Shown: piece by piece, positions 34,420-45,854 of the stretch | How positions within the stretch are numbered: position 1 is the first letter of the stretch | Layout: each line of letters begins with the position of its first letter | Source of the DNA: Streptomyces sp. sk2.1 | Lineage (GTDB): Bacteria; Actinomycetota; Actinomycetes; Streptomycetales; Streptomycetaceae | DNA: 47,983 bases | Assembly (NCBI RefSeq): GCF_008120935.1 | Contig: NZ_RDBO01000077.1 | Span: 1,565,689 to 1,613,671, forward strand | Direction: 5' to 3' | Notes under the pieces: generated by a model | Databases searched by the model: none | The model's input: the letters and a program-made list of their open reading frames with translations, nothing else | What the model was told of the DNA's origin: nothing | Program-made: the position numbers and the translations under genes

Positions 34420-35025
34420 TCAGCAGTGGAGCCCGAGGACGCCCCAGCCGCGCCGGTCGGCCTCGGTCATGACCTCGCCCCAGTCCTTCAGCAGCAGGGC
34501 GAACTCGTCGAAGTCCGCGATCCAGCTTCCCGGGGACGCGGCGTGCTCCGCGAACGGCTCCCGCAGCGTGTCGAGTTCGGGCGCGGCCCGGTCCCAGAGC
34601 CGTTTGATCCCCGGCACATCGTCCGGTGCGGACCACATCAACGTCCGTATGTCCCAGGGGCATTCCTGCTCGGACTCCTCCTCGCCGTCGCCGCCGTCCA
34701 TGAACGGAAGGCCGCCCCAGAACAGCGCCGACAGGTAGTGGTCCAGGGCGGTGCGCAGACCGGGGGCGGCGTGGTCGCGGACGGCCTCCCATCGTTCGCC
34801 CGCCCAGAAGTGGGGCTTGTAGGAGCCGAGCGTGCCGTGGAAGTCGTATCTGCGGCACCAGTCGGCGTCCTCCTCCCTCGGCCGGACCCACCCCGCCGGA
34901 GGGGGAGGGCTCCAGGTGTCATCGTCGTCGTCGAAGATGTCCCAGAGAAGGGCGGACCGCTGGTCCGCCGGGACGGTTCCCAGCCGTTCCCAGTCCACGA
35001 TCAGGACCTCGATGCACACTCCCAT
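34420..35025 (-). CDS. Uncharacterised acidic protein
   Basis: A 201-residue acidic, Trp-rich protein of unknown function (EVLIVDWERLGTVP; then IFDDDDDTWSPPPPAGW; and PWDIRTLMWSAPDDVPGIKRLW). It resembles a family of Streptomyces hypothetical proteins without known role. There are no signal peptide, membrane or catalytic motifs. TAGCCT lies seven bases before the ATG and there is no Shine-Dalgarno, suggesting leaderless transcription. It is divergent from the MDMPI-like gene with 129 bases between them. Confidence 0.7.
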   Translation of the reverse strand: MGVCIEVLIVDWERLGTVPADQRSALLWDIFDDDDDTWSPPPPAGWVRPREEDADWCRRYDFHGTLGSYKPHFWAGERWEAVRDHAAPGLRTALDHYLSALFWGGLPFMDGGDGEEESEQECPWDIRTLMWSAPDDVPGIKRLWDRAAPELDTLREPFAEHAASPGSWIADFDEFALLLKDWGEVMTEADRRGWGVLGLHC

Positions 35026-35154
35026 TGCACGGAGGCTAGTCCCGCGGGTCCGGCGCCCCGGCGAGCACCTCCCGCGCCGGGGCCGCACGGGGCCTGTCGC
35101 GACGCCCTTACTCGGCGGTAATCTGCGGGCCCGTCCGCAGCATGGGGGAGTGGT

Positions 35155-36015
35155 ATGGGCACCGTCACGAGGTTCGATCCCGTCGCCGAGCACGAGAGGG
35201 CCCGCGCCGCGCTGGGGGTTGTGATCCCGCGGCTGGTCCGGCTGTTGCGCGACGTCCCCGACGCGGGCGCGGCCTCCGGCGTCCCGGTGTGGACGGTGGG
35301 CGACGTCGGCGCGCACCTCGCGGCCGTGTACCTCGGGTACTGCTCCGTCGTCTCCGCCGACGGGGCCGTGGAGTGGGACGGCCTGCTGCCGTCGGGCGAG
35401 GCGTCGTTCGGCGAGCGGATCGCGGCCATGAACGCCAGATCCATCGACCTCTTCGGCGGCGAGGAGCGCGCCCGCCCCGCCGATGTCGTCGCCGAGCGGG
35501 GTGAGGAGTTCCTGCGGATCACCGAGGGCCTCGCCCCGGACACCCCCGTCGCCGTGCCCTGGTACGGGGAGGGGGTGACGATCTCGTTGGCGACGATGAC
35601 CGGGCTGCTGATCAGTGAGAGCCTGGTGCACGGCCTGGACGTCGCGCGCGGCGCCGGACTCCCGTGGTCGATCGGCCCGGACGAGGTGGCCCTGGTGATC
35701 GGTCAGTCGATGCCGACGATGATGGCGCTGGCCCTGGACGAGGAGAAGGCGCGGGGGGTCGGCATCGCGTTCGACCTCAGGATCAAGGGCGGGCCGCGAC
35801 TGGCGGTCGTCGTCGAGGACGGGGCGATGACGGTGACCCGCGACGCCCCGCCGCGCGCCTACGACTGCCGGATCACGGCGGCGCCGGTCGCGTTCCTGCT
35901 GGTCTCCTTCCGGCGTACGCCGATCTGGAGGGCGATCGCGAGCGGCCGGATGCTGGCCGGCGGCCGCAGGCCGTGGCTCGCCATGCGACTCGGCGAACTC
36001 GTCGCCACTCCCTGA
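35155..36015 (+). CDS. Maleylpyruvate isomerase family mycothiol-dependent protein
   Basis: A 286-residue DinB-like four-helix protein of the mycothiol-dependent maleylpyruvate isomerase (MDMPI) group. The N-terminal part holds WTVGDVGAHLAAVYLGY and the later ESLVHGLDVARGAG, which supply the His residues of the metal site in this fold. The C-terminal 100 residues look like an SCP2-type lipid-binding domain (GIAFDLRIKGGPRLAVVVEDG). GGGGGAG is just upstream of the ATG. The substrate is unknown; many Streptomyces carry dozens of such paralogues. Confidence 0.8.
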   Translation: MGTVTRFDPVAEHERARAALGVVIPRLVRLLRDVPDAGAASGVPVWTVGDVGAHLAAVYLGYCSVVSADGAVEWDGLLPSGEASFGERIAAMNARSIDLFGGEERARPADVVAERGEEFLRITEGLAPDTPVAVPWYGEGVTISLATMTGLLISESLVHGLDVARGAGLPWSIGPDEVALVIGQSMPTMMALALDEEKARGVGIAFDLRIKGGPRLAVVVEDGAMTVTRDAPPRAYDCRITAAPVAFLLVSFRRTPIWRAIASGRMLAGGRRPWLAMRLGELVATP

Positions 36016-36132
36016 TCCGGCGGGCGGGGCCACCGGGCGGCGCGGGCCGGTCCCGGTTCATGACCCACATGGCCGCAGGCGGGCGCCGGGGCACCGGCCG
36101 GGCATGACCGCGCCACGGTGATGTACTAGAGT

Positions 36133-36150
36133 TATCTCGACATCGAGATA
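36133..36150. promoter_or_regulatory. 18-base perfect palindrome upstream of aconitase
   Basis: TATCTCGA and TCGAGATA flank CA with no mismatch, about 150 bases before the aconitase start. The layout TATCTC-N6-GAGATA equals that at the HTH-MurA promoter. From memory, a MarR-family regulator (TamR) binds 18-base palindromes at aconitase and other central-metabolism promoters in S. coelicolor; whether this is its site is not established here. Confidence 0.65.
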
Positions 36151-36181
36151 TATGCCGAAGGCGCACGCGTCAGCCAGTTGG

Positions 36182-36200
36182 TAAGGGTTACCTAACCAAG
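36182..36200. promoter_or_regulatory. Possible iron-box-like element upstream of aconitase
   Basis: The 19 bases starting TAAGGGTTACCTAACC match the DmdR/IdeR iron-box consensus TTAGGTTAGGCTAACCTAA at about 12 of 19 positions and contain the 12-base palindrome GGTTA-CC-TAACC. Aconitase is an iron-sulfur enzyme, so iron control would make sense. The match is weak and the element may simply be part of the promoter. Confidence 0.3.
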
Positions 36201-36302
36201 CCTTACCTCAGCGGATGGCCGGGGCCGTAGGCGGCACCACGCGGCGCCCGCCGTAAGAGAGGCGCGGCGCGGAGTACGCGCACATTGATGAAGGAGACTG
36301 TC

Positions 36303-39020
<2,718 letters not shown>

Positions 39021-39041
39021 CCGATCCGGCAGGAGACAACG

Positions 39042-39081
39042 GGCCGCCCCCCTTCGCGCGACGAAGGGGGGCGGCCCTTTC
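39042..39081 (+). terminator. Rho-independent terminator of aconitase
   Basis: Perfect 16-base arms (GGGCCGCCCCCCTTCG and its complement) around a CGCGA loop, followed by TTT, 21 bases after the aconitase stop. Confidence 0.88.
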
Positions 39082-39189
39082 CCGTACCGGCCCACCGGAC
39101 CCGGACGACCCGTCACCGCCCGTACGCCGAGGGCGAGCCGCACCGGCCGCCGGGCGTACGGGAATGCGATCGTGGGCCCGCGGGTTCAC

Positions 39190-39250
<61 letters not shown>

Positions 39251-39281
39251 TACGGAAACAGAAGGAAAGAGCGGAAACACC

Positions 39282-39941
39282 ATGGGCGAGCTGATCCTGA
39301 TCCGGCACGGCGAGACGGAGTGGTCGCGGTCCGGACAGCACACGAGTCACACCGATCTTCCCCTGACCCCCCTCGGTGAACTCCAGGCCCGCGCGCTGGC
39401 GCCCCTGCTCGCCGAACGGCCGATCGCACTCACCCTGGTCAGCCCCGCGGTACGCGCCCGGCGCACCGCGGAACTCGCCGGGCTCGCCGCTCCCCGCATC
39501 ACGCCGGAACTGCGCGAGTGGGACTACGGCGGCTACGAGGGGATCACCACCGACGAGATCCACCGCACCCGCCCCGGCTGGAACCTGTGGACCGACGGGG
39601 TCGCCCCCGGGCCCGAGGCGCACCCCGGGGAGACGCCCGCCGAGGTGGGTGCCCGCGCCGACCGGGTGCTGGCCGAGGTCATGAGGGCCGCGGGCCGGGA
39701 CGAGGGCGAGGACGTCGCGCTCGTCGCCCACTCCCACTTCCTTCGGGTGCTCACCGCCCGCTACCTCGGACTGACCCCGGCCGAGGGCACGTTGTTCCAG
39801 CTCGCCACGGGGGCCGTCTCGCGGCTGGGCACCGAACACGGCCAGCCGGTGATCACGGCGTGGAACGTGACCCTGCCCGAGAGCCTGTTCTCCCGGGCCG
39901 TCCCGGAGAACCCGGAACGGGACCGGAGCCAGGGCCTGTGA
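39282..39941 (+). CDS. Histidine phosphatase family protein (phosphoglycerate mutase-like)
   Basis: A 219-residue branch-1 histidine phosphatase. The phosphohistidine motif LIRHGETEWSRSGQHT is at the N terminus, REWDYGGYEG carries the usual acid/base region, and HSHFLRVL is the second histidine. The substrate could be a sugar phosphate or similar; the family does not tell. AAGGAAAG lies upstream at a rather long distance from the ATG, so translation may be modest. The hexanucleotide repeat sits in or next to its leader. Confidence 0.9.
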   Translation: MGELILIRHGETEWSRSGQHTSHTDLPLTPLGELQARALAPLLAERPIALTLVSPAVRARRTAELAGLAAPRITPELREWDYGGYEGITTDEIHRTRPGWNLWTDGVAPGPEAHPGETPAEVGARADRVLAEVMRAAGRDEGEDVALVAHSHFLRVLTARYLGLTPAEGTLFQLATGAVSRLGTEHGQPVITAWNVTLPESLFSRAVPENPERDRSQGL

Positions 39942-39946
39942 ACGGA

Positions 39947-39987
39947 CCGGCGGCCGGTGCCCCGGGGAAAGGGGCACCGGCCGCCGG
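39947..39987. terminator. Bidirectional terminator between the histidine phosphatase and GH92 genes
   Basis: Perfect 17-base arms (CCGGCGGCCGGTGCCCC and its complement) around a seven-base GGGGAAA loop, centred between the two convergent stop codons. Confidence 0.85.
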
Positions 39988-40011
39988 CCGTGACGCGGGT
40001 GGAACCCGAGG

Positions 40012-43000
40012 TCAGGAGAACAGCTCCAGTTCCGCCAGCCTGCCCCCGCCGGCGAACACCAGGCGGTAGTGGGCGTACGTCCCCGGACCGTTCACCGAGA
40101 ACACCCTCGTCTGCCGGTCCCAGGCGAACCGTTCGGCCCGGCGCCTGTCGAGGTCCTTCCACGTGGTGCCGTCCGACGAGCCCTGGAGGACCCAGCCGGA
40201 CGGGGCCCCGGCCGCCGTGTCCGACGTCAGCGTGTACCGGACCGCCTCCGTGGCCGAGGCGACCGGCAGGTCCACCGAGGTGACCTCCGCCGAGGTGGCC
40301 GACGTGTCGTCGAACAGGGCGCCCTCACCCTTCAGCACGTCCGTCCGCGGCGACGCCACCTCGTCGTCCGTGGTGATCGAGACCGGGGCCGCGTCCTTGC
40401 CGGTGCCCCACGAGGACGGCTCGGGGCCCATGGCGAAGTCCAGCACACCGCCCCTGGCCAGCAGCCCGTGCGGCAGCGCGGTCGAGGTCCACTTCTTGCC
40501 GTTGACCCGCAGGCCCTGCACGTAGACGTTCCTCGCGCTGTTCCCCGGCGCCCGGACGACCAGGTCCCGGCCGTTCTCCAGATGGACCGTGGCCTTCTCG
40601 AAGAGCGGGGAGCCGATCGCGTACTCTCCGCTGCCCATGACCAGCGGGTAGAAGCCGAGCGCGGAGAAGAGGTACCAGGCCGACTGCTCGCCGTTGTCCT
40701 CGTCGCCGTGGTAGCCCTGCCCGATGTCGCTGCCCGTGTAGAGCCGGCCCAGGACCTCGCGGACCTTCTCCTGCGTCTTCCAGGGCTGCCCGGCCGCGTC
40801 GTACATGTAGGTGGCGTGGTGCGCGACCTGGTTGCTGTGGCCGTACTGCCCCATCCGCACGTCGCGCGCCTCGGTCATCTCGTGGATGACACCGCCGTAC
40901 GAACCGACGAACTCGGGGCCGGCCGTCTCCGGAGTGGTGAAGTACGTGTCGAGCTTCTTCGCCAGACCGGCGCGCCCGCCGTACAGGTTGGCCAGGCCCC
41001 GGCTGTCCTGCGGGGCCGTGAAGGCGTAGCCCCAGCCGTTGGTCTCCGTGTAGTCGTGGCCCCAGACCCGCGGGTCGTACTCCTCCGAGGGAAGCCGCCA
41101 GTCGCCCTTCGCGTCCCTGCCCTGGAAGAAGCCGGCCTTCCCGTCGAAGAGCCGGACGTAGTTGCGGGCGCGGTCCAGGAAGTACGCGGACTCCTCCTTG
41201 TACCGGGCCTTCCCGGTCTTCCGGTGGAGGGCCTCGCCCATCCGCGCGATGCCGTAGTCGTTGAGGTAGCCCTCCAGAGACCAGGACAGGCCCTCGTGCG
41301 TCGAGGTGTTCGCGTAGCCGGTGAACGGGGAGGTCACCATGCCCTTGCGGCCGACGCCCGAGGTCGGCGGGACCACCGTGGCGTTCTTCAGGGCCGCCTC
41401 GTACGCCGCCTCGGCGTCGAACCGCACGCCCTTGACGTACGCGTCGGCGAACGCGACGTCCGAGGAGGTGCCGGTCATCAGGTCCGAGTAGCCGGGGGAC
41501 GACCAGCGGGATATCCAGCCGCCGTCCTTGTACTGCTGGACGAAGCCGTCCACCATCTCGCCGGCCCTGCCCGGGGTGAGCAGGGAGTACGCGGGCCAGG
41601 TGGTCCGGTAGGTGTCCCAGAAGCCGTTGTTGACGTACACCTTGCCCTCGACGATCTTCGCACCGGTGTGCGTCGGGGTGTCGGGGCCGGTCCGCGGTGA
41701 GAAGGGGCTGGCGTACTTGTCCTTGCCGTCCACCTTCTCGAAGCCCGAGTTCGGGTACAGGTACAGCCGGTACAGGTTGGAGTAGAGGGTGGTCAGCTGG
41801 TCGGCCGTGGCCCCCTCGACCTCCACCTTGCCCAGGATGTCGTCCCAGGCCCGCTGCGCGCGGTCCTCGACCCGGTCGAAGGAGCGGGCGGCCGGGATCT
41901 CGGCGGCGAGGTTCCGCTTCGCCTGGTCGACGCCGATGAGGGAGGTGGCCAGCCGCAGGTTCACCGTGCGATCCCTGCCGGCGTCGAAGCGGAGGTAGCC
42001 CGTGACGTCGTCACCGCCGCCGCCGGACAGCTTGCCGCTCGCGGTGACCGGGGCGTCGAAGACGCCGTACACGAACAGCCGGGTCGCGCCGGTCGAGCCG
42101 CCGCTCTTCACGTCGGAGAAGCCGGTGAAGGAGCTGGTGGCCGGGTCGAGGGTGAGCCCGCCGTCGTTGGAGACGTTGTCGAAGACGACGCTCGCGTCGT
42201 CGCCGGGATAGGTGAACCGCATCCGGGCCGCGTGGTCGGTCGGGGTCATCTCGGCCCTGAGGCCGTTGTCGAAAGTCACCCCGTAGTAGTGCGGCCGCGC
42301 GGTCTCGTTCTCGTGGCGGAAGGGCAGCGCCCGCGCCCCGCGGGCGGCGTCCGGGGTGCCGGCGACCGCCGACGGCATCAGCTGGAAGGTCTGCCGGTCG
42401 CCCATCCAGGGGCTCGGCTCGTGGCTTGCGCTGAAGGCCTGGAGGGTGGGCAGGTTGTCGTCGTTGTTGCCGCGCGCGTAGTCGTACAGCCAGCTCGTCG
42501 AGCCGGCGTCGGTGACCGGTGTCCAGAAGTTGAAGCCGTTCGGCACGGCGGTGGCGGGAAAGTTGTTGCCGCGGGAGAAGGCGCCGCTGGAGTTGGTGCC
42601 GCGGACCGTCGAGGCGTAGTCGGACAGATGGGCGCGGCGCTTCCCGGGCGCCTTCGGGGCGATCTCGATGTCGTCGATCCAGCCCTGGAACTTCGCCGCG
42701 CCCTCGGGGGAGTCGTACGCCACCAGGACGCGGTCCACCGTCCTGCCCGCCGCGACCGTGCCGATCCCCGACTCGACCCTGTTCCACTGGTTGACGTACA
42801 GCCGCTTGGCGTCGGCCTGGCCCTGCGGCGTCAGCGGGCCGCCGTTGCTGTCGGTGGCCCGCAGGTCGCTCAGGTACGTGCCGTCCGTGAACGCCAGGTC
42901 GACCGCCACGTGCGTCGCCGGGTAGGCGAGGTCCGTCTCGCCCATCCGGGGATACACCAGGTAGGACAGCGAGGTGTCACGGGTGACGACCGTGTTCACG

Positions 43001-43854
43001 TCGAAGACCTTGTTGTACGAGTAGCCCCGGCCGTCCGCCTTGTGCGTGCCCGCGTACCGCAGGGCCTTCCTGCCGGTGAAGCCCGCGCCCGCCTTGGCCG
43101 TGGGGGAGCCGGAGGGGCCGCGCTCGGGCCGGCTGAGCATCTGCGCCGGGGCCGGGGCGGAGGTGTCGCCGTCGGAGAACTGGACGTCGGCGAGCTGGGT
43201 GATGTCGGGGGAGCCGTTGTTCTTCGTGATCCGCAGCCGGAAGTGCCGGTACGCCGTGTCGGAGGCGAAGTCGTACGACTTCGTCCGGAACCGTTCGGTG
43301 AAGGTCTGGTCGGTCCGGGAGTCGAGGTCCTTCCAGGCGGTGCCGTCGGCGGAGCCCTGCAGGGTCCAGTCCCTCGGGTCGCGCTCGTCGTGGTCGTTTG
43401 CCGAGGTCAGCGCGTACGTCACGACCTCGACCGGTTCATCGAGGTCGAACTCGACCCAGCCGGTGGGCTCGAAGGTCAGCCATTTGGTGCCGGGCTCCAC
43501 ATCGATCAGGTTCTCCTTGACCTCCCCGCCGCCGGTGTTCTCGCCACTGGCGCGGACGTCCGTCACCCGGTCGGTGACATTGCCCGGTATTCCTGCGGAG
43601 AAGCCGCCATCGACACCCGATGACCGTTTCTTTCCGTCCGGGCCCTCTTCCACGGTGTTGAGCCAGTCCGGCTGCTTTTCATCCGCTTCGAAGGAAGTCC
43701 TGAAGGTTCGTTCCCCCGCGAGGACTTGATCCTTTTCCGGCGGACCGGCCGACTGGGCGGCGGTGGCGGGAGCGGTCGCGATCAGGACGAGCGAGGCCGC
43801 GATCAGCGCGACCGTACGGCTTTGTCTTCTGCGAGAACCATGTCGGGGCTGCAT
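40012..43854 (-). CDS. Secreted GH92-family alpha-mannosidase with two F5/8-type C domains
   Basis: This is a 1280-residue exported glycosidase. Signal peptide: RRRQSRTVALIAASLVLIA..ATAAQ, cleaved near residue 33. A first F5/8 type C (CBM32-like) domain is near residues 90-230. The GH92 beta-sandwich begins near 410 (NNFPATAVPNGFNFWTPVTD). The helical barrel contains NNGFWDTYRTTWPAY and GDEDNGEQSAWYLFSALG. A second F5/8 domain closes the protein. GH92 enzymes are calcium-dependent exo-mannosidases that trim alpha-mannan or high-mannose N-glycans. GGGAGGA precedes the ATG. It is divergent from the NgcEFG-like importer, so both may serve host- or fungus-derived glycans. Confidence 0.92.
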   Translation of the reverse strand: MQPRHGSRRRQSRTVALIAASLVLIATAPATAAQSAGPPEKDQVLAGERTFRTSFEADEKQPDWLNTVEEGPDGKKRSSGVDGGFSAGIPGNVTDRVTDVRASGENTGGGEVKENLIDVEPGTKWLTFEPTGWVEFDLDEPVEVVTYALTSANDHDERDPRDWTLQGSADGTAWKDLDSRTDQTFTERFRTKSYDFASDTAYRHFRLRITKNNGSPDITQLADVQFSDGDTSAPAPAQMLSRPERGPSGSPTAKAGAGFTGRKALRYAGTHKADGRGYSYNKVFDVNTVVTRDTSLSYLVYPRMGETDLAYPATHVAVDLAFTDGTYLSDLRATDSNGGPLTPQGQADAKRLYVNQWNRVESGIGTVAAGRTVDRVLVAYDSPEGAAKFQGWIDDIEIAPKAPGKRRAHLSDYASTVRGTNSSGAFSRGNNFPATAVPNGFNFWTPVTDAGSTSWLYDYARGNNDDNLPTLQAFSASHEPSPWMGDRQTFQLMPSAVAGTPDAARGARALPFRHENETARPHYYGVTFDNGLRAEMTPTDHAARMRFTYPGDDASVVFDNVSNDGGLTLDPATSSFTGFSDVKSGGSTGATRLFVYGVFDAPVTASGKLSGGGGDDVTGYLRFDAGRDRTVNLRLATSLIGVDQAKRNLAAEIPAARSFDRVEDRAQRAWDDILGKVEVEGATADQLTTLYSNLYRLYLYPNSGFEKVDGKDKYASPFSPRTGPDTPTHTGAKIVEGKVYVNNGFWDTYRTTWPAYSLLTPGRAGEMVDGFVQQYKDGGWISRWSSPGYSDLMTGTSSDVAFADAYVKGVRFDAEAAYEAALKNATVVPPTSGVGRKGMVTSPFTGYANTSTHEGLSWSLEGYLNDYGIARMGEALHRKTGKARYKEESAYFLDRARNYVRLFDGKAGFFQGRDAKGDWRLPSEEYDPRVWGHDYTETNGWGYAFTAPQDSRGLANLYGGRAGLAKKLDTYFTTPETAGPEFVGSYGGVIHEMTEARDVRMGQYGHSNQVAHHATYMYDAAGQPWKTQEKVREVLGRLYTGSDIGQGYHGDEDNGEQSAWYLFSALGFYPLVMGSGEYAIGSPLFEKATVHLENGRDLVVRAPGNSARNVYVQGLRVNGKKWTSTALPHGLLARGGVLDFAMGPEPSSWGTGKDAAPVSITTDDEVASPRTDVLKGEGALFDDTSATSAEVTSVDLPVASATEAVRYTLTSDTAAGAPSGWVLQGSSDGTTWKDLDRRRAERFAWDRQTRVFSVNGPGTYAHYRLVFAGGGRLAELELFS

Positions 43855-43886
43855 GCCGAGCCATTCCTCCCGGGGACGTACGCATG

Positions 43887-43898
43887 GACAACGTTGTC
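43887..43898. promoter_or_regulatory. LacI/GalR-type operator palindrome before the GH92 gene
   Basis: GACAACGTTGTC is a perfect 12-base palindrome with the central CG typical of LacI-family operators, 32 bases upstream of the GH92 start codon. A LacI-type sugar-responsive repressor is therefore likely; no such gene is in the window. Confidence 0.6.
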
Positions 43899-44081
43899 AA
43901 AGAGATGCGCAAGGTCCAGTAGGGAGGCAAGTGCCGTGGTGTGTCAAGGGTGTTGGATGGCAATGGCCGACCGTATCGACCGTAATGCGGAAAACGTTAC
44001 AGCCGGAGCGGGAGGCGCGGGTTCCAGGTATCCGCGAGGTCTCAACTCGGGAAAGACTGCTGTTCAACCTTGTGTTCGATC

Positions 44082-44111
44082 TTGCTCAGTTGAGTGTGAG
44101 TGGACTATACC
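44082..44111 (+). promoter_or_regulatory. Candidate promoter for the ngcEFG-like operon
   Basis: TTGCTC (44082-44087) and TATACC (44106-44111) are 18 bases apart. This is the best -35/-10 pair in the region, though 245 bases from the start codon. Confidence 0.35.
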
Positions 44112-44355
44112 TGTCGGCGTCCGCACCGAATGTTTCGTCGGCGTGGACGAGGGGGACGCGGGGGGAACGGACGGGAACGGCGCGAGGAATGCGCCCGATG
44201 TCCGGCCTTCTCCGACCCCCGATGCACGTGGCTAGCCTTGAAACAGCACTACCCAAGCGCAACTGACCGCGGTGGCGGGGCCCTTCGCCTGAGGCGAATT
44301 TCGACGGGCGACCGGTACACACCGCCTGAGTCCTGGAGAAGGCGAGGACTTGAGC

Positions 44356-45804
44356 ATGGGATCCACCTCCGCCCACAAGAATGAGGGCCCCGGCCGTCGC
44401 GATGTGATCAAGCGATCTGCCGCACTCGGCCTGATCAGCGTCCCGGCGATGGGCTTCCTGTCGGCGTGCGCGAGCGGCGACGGCGGCAGCGACAAGAAGG
44501 TCGAGAAGGGCAAGGTCACCAAGGCCAACCCGCTCGGCGTCAACGAGACGGCCCCGCTCGAAGTCGTCATCTTCAACGGTGGCTTCGGCGAGCAGTACGC
44601 GATCGACGCGGAGAAGAAGTACAACGAGGCGTTCCCGAAGGCCCCGAAGGTCAAGCACGCCGCGACCCAGAAGATCCAGTCGCAGCTGCAGCCGCGCTTC
44701 AACGGCGGCACCCCGCCGGACCTGATCGACAACTCCGGCGCCGAGCAGATGGACATGGGCGTCCTGGTCGGCAAGAAGCAGCTGCTGGACCTGACGCCGC
44801 TGATGGACGCCCCGTCCATCGACGACCCGAACAAGAAGGTCCGCGACACGCTGCGCCCCGGTGTCCTGGAGATGGGCCAGTTCGACGGCGACCCGGTCTG
44901 GATCATGTACTACGCGTACACGGTCTACGGCGTCTGGTACTCGCAGACCGCGCTCGAGAAGCTCGACGCGGAGTACCCGGAGGACTGGGACGCCATGCTC
45001 GCCCTCTGCGCGAAGGCGAAGAAGCAGGGCATCGCCGGCTGGACGTACCCGGGCAAGTACCCCTACTACCTGCCGTTCTCGCTCTACCCGTTCATCGCCA
45101 AGATCGGTGGCCGGGAGGTTCTCGACAAGATCGACAACCTGGAGCCGAACGCCTGGAAGGACCCCGCGGTCAAGGCGGCGTTCGAGGCGTACTACGAGCT
45201 GTACAAGAAGGGCTACATCCTCAAGGGCACGCCCGGCCTCACCCACATCCAGTCGCAGACCGAGTGGACCAAGGGCAAGGCGCTCTTCATCCCGAACGGT
45301 TCGTGGGTGGAGAACGAGGCGGCGCCGACCACGCCCGAGGACTTCAAGATGATGGTCGCGGCCCCGTCCGGCCTGGACTCGTCCGACCAGATGCCGTTCG
45401 GCACCATCTGGGCCTCCGGCGGCGAGCCCTTCATCGTCCCGGCCAAGGCGAACAACCCCGAGGGCGGCATGGAGCAGCTGCGCATCATGCTCTCCGAGGA
45501 GTCCTCGAAGAACTTCACCAAGCAGGTGAAGTCGCTCAGTGCCTTCAACGGCGGCACCGACGGCCTGACCCTGTCGACCGCGCTGCAGGCCGGTGTCGAC
45601 GCGCTGAAGAAGGCCGGCGACAACGTGGTGAACCCGCGTATGCAGGACTGGTACGTGAAGCTCCAGAAGGAGCAGATCGGCACGGCGGGCATCGGCGAGA
45701 TGATGGCCGGCCGCCTGACTCCCGCCGAGGCCATCAAGAAGATCCAGGCCTTCGCCGACGCGGCGGCCAAGGACCAGTCCATCAAGCACTACAAGCACCA
45801 GTGA
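44356..45804 (+). CDS. ngcE: Carbohydrate ABC transporter solute-binding lipoprotein, NgcE-like
   Basis: This 482-residue extracytoplasmic binding protein is close to NgcE, which binds N-acetylglucosamine and chitobiose in Streptomyces. The leader has a twin-arginine pattern (GRRDVIKRSAALG) and a lipobox FLSAC with the lipidated cysteine at about residue 38, so it is probably a Tat-exported lipoprotein. The rest is a family 1 binding protein. A TTG two codons upstream is also possible; GAGG eight bases before the ATG favours 44356. It is the first gene of the importer operon, and no ATPase gene is present; such systems share MsiK encoded elsewhere. Confidence 0.92.
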   Translation: MGSTSAHKNEGPGRRDVIKRSAALGLISVPAMGFLSACASGDGGSDKKVEKGKVTKANPLGVNETAPLEVVIFNGGFGEQYAIDAEKKYNEAFPKAPKVKHAATQKIQSQLQPRFNGGTPPDLIDNSGAEQMDMGVLVGKKQLLDLTPLMDAPSIDDPNKKVRDTLRPGVLEMGQFDGDPVWIMYYAYTVYGVWYSQTALEKLDAEYPEDWDAMLALCAKAKKQGIAGWTYPGKYPYYLPFSLYPFIAKIGGREVLDKIDNLEPNAWKDPAVKAAFEAYYELYKKGYILKGTPGLTHIQSQTEWTKGKALFIPNGSWVENEAAPTTPEDFKMMVAAPSGLDSSDQMPFGTIWASGGEPFIVPAKANNPEGGMEQLRIMLSEESSKNFTKQVKSLSAFNGGTDGLTLSTALQAGVDALKKAGDNVVNPRMQDWYVKLQKEQIGTAGIGEMMAGRLTPAEAIKKIQAFADAAAKDQSIKHYKHQ

Positions 45805-45854
45805 GCAACCGTCACCAGCGGCGGCACCCGCGGAAAGATCGGGGTCGGTAAACG

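Larger units (their letters stand above)
43855..44355. other. 501-base divergent regulatory region between GH92 and ngcE-like genes
   Basis: It holds the LacI-type palindrome and the plus-strand promoter listed separately, plus a weaker inverted element GTAA...TTAC at about 43982-44000 containing AACGTTAC. I see no gene in it. The proposed ngc promoter leaves a leader of about 240 bases, long enough to contain further control elements that I cannot identify. Confidence 0.5.
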
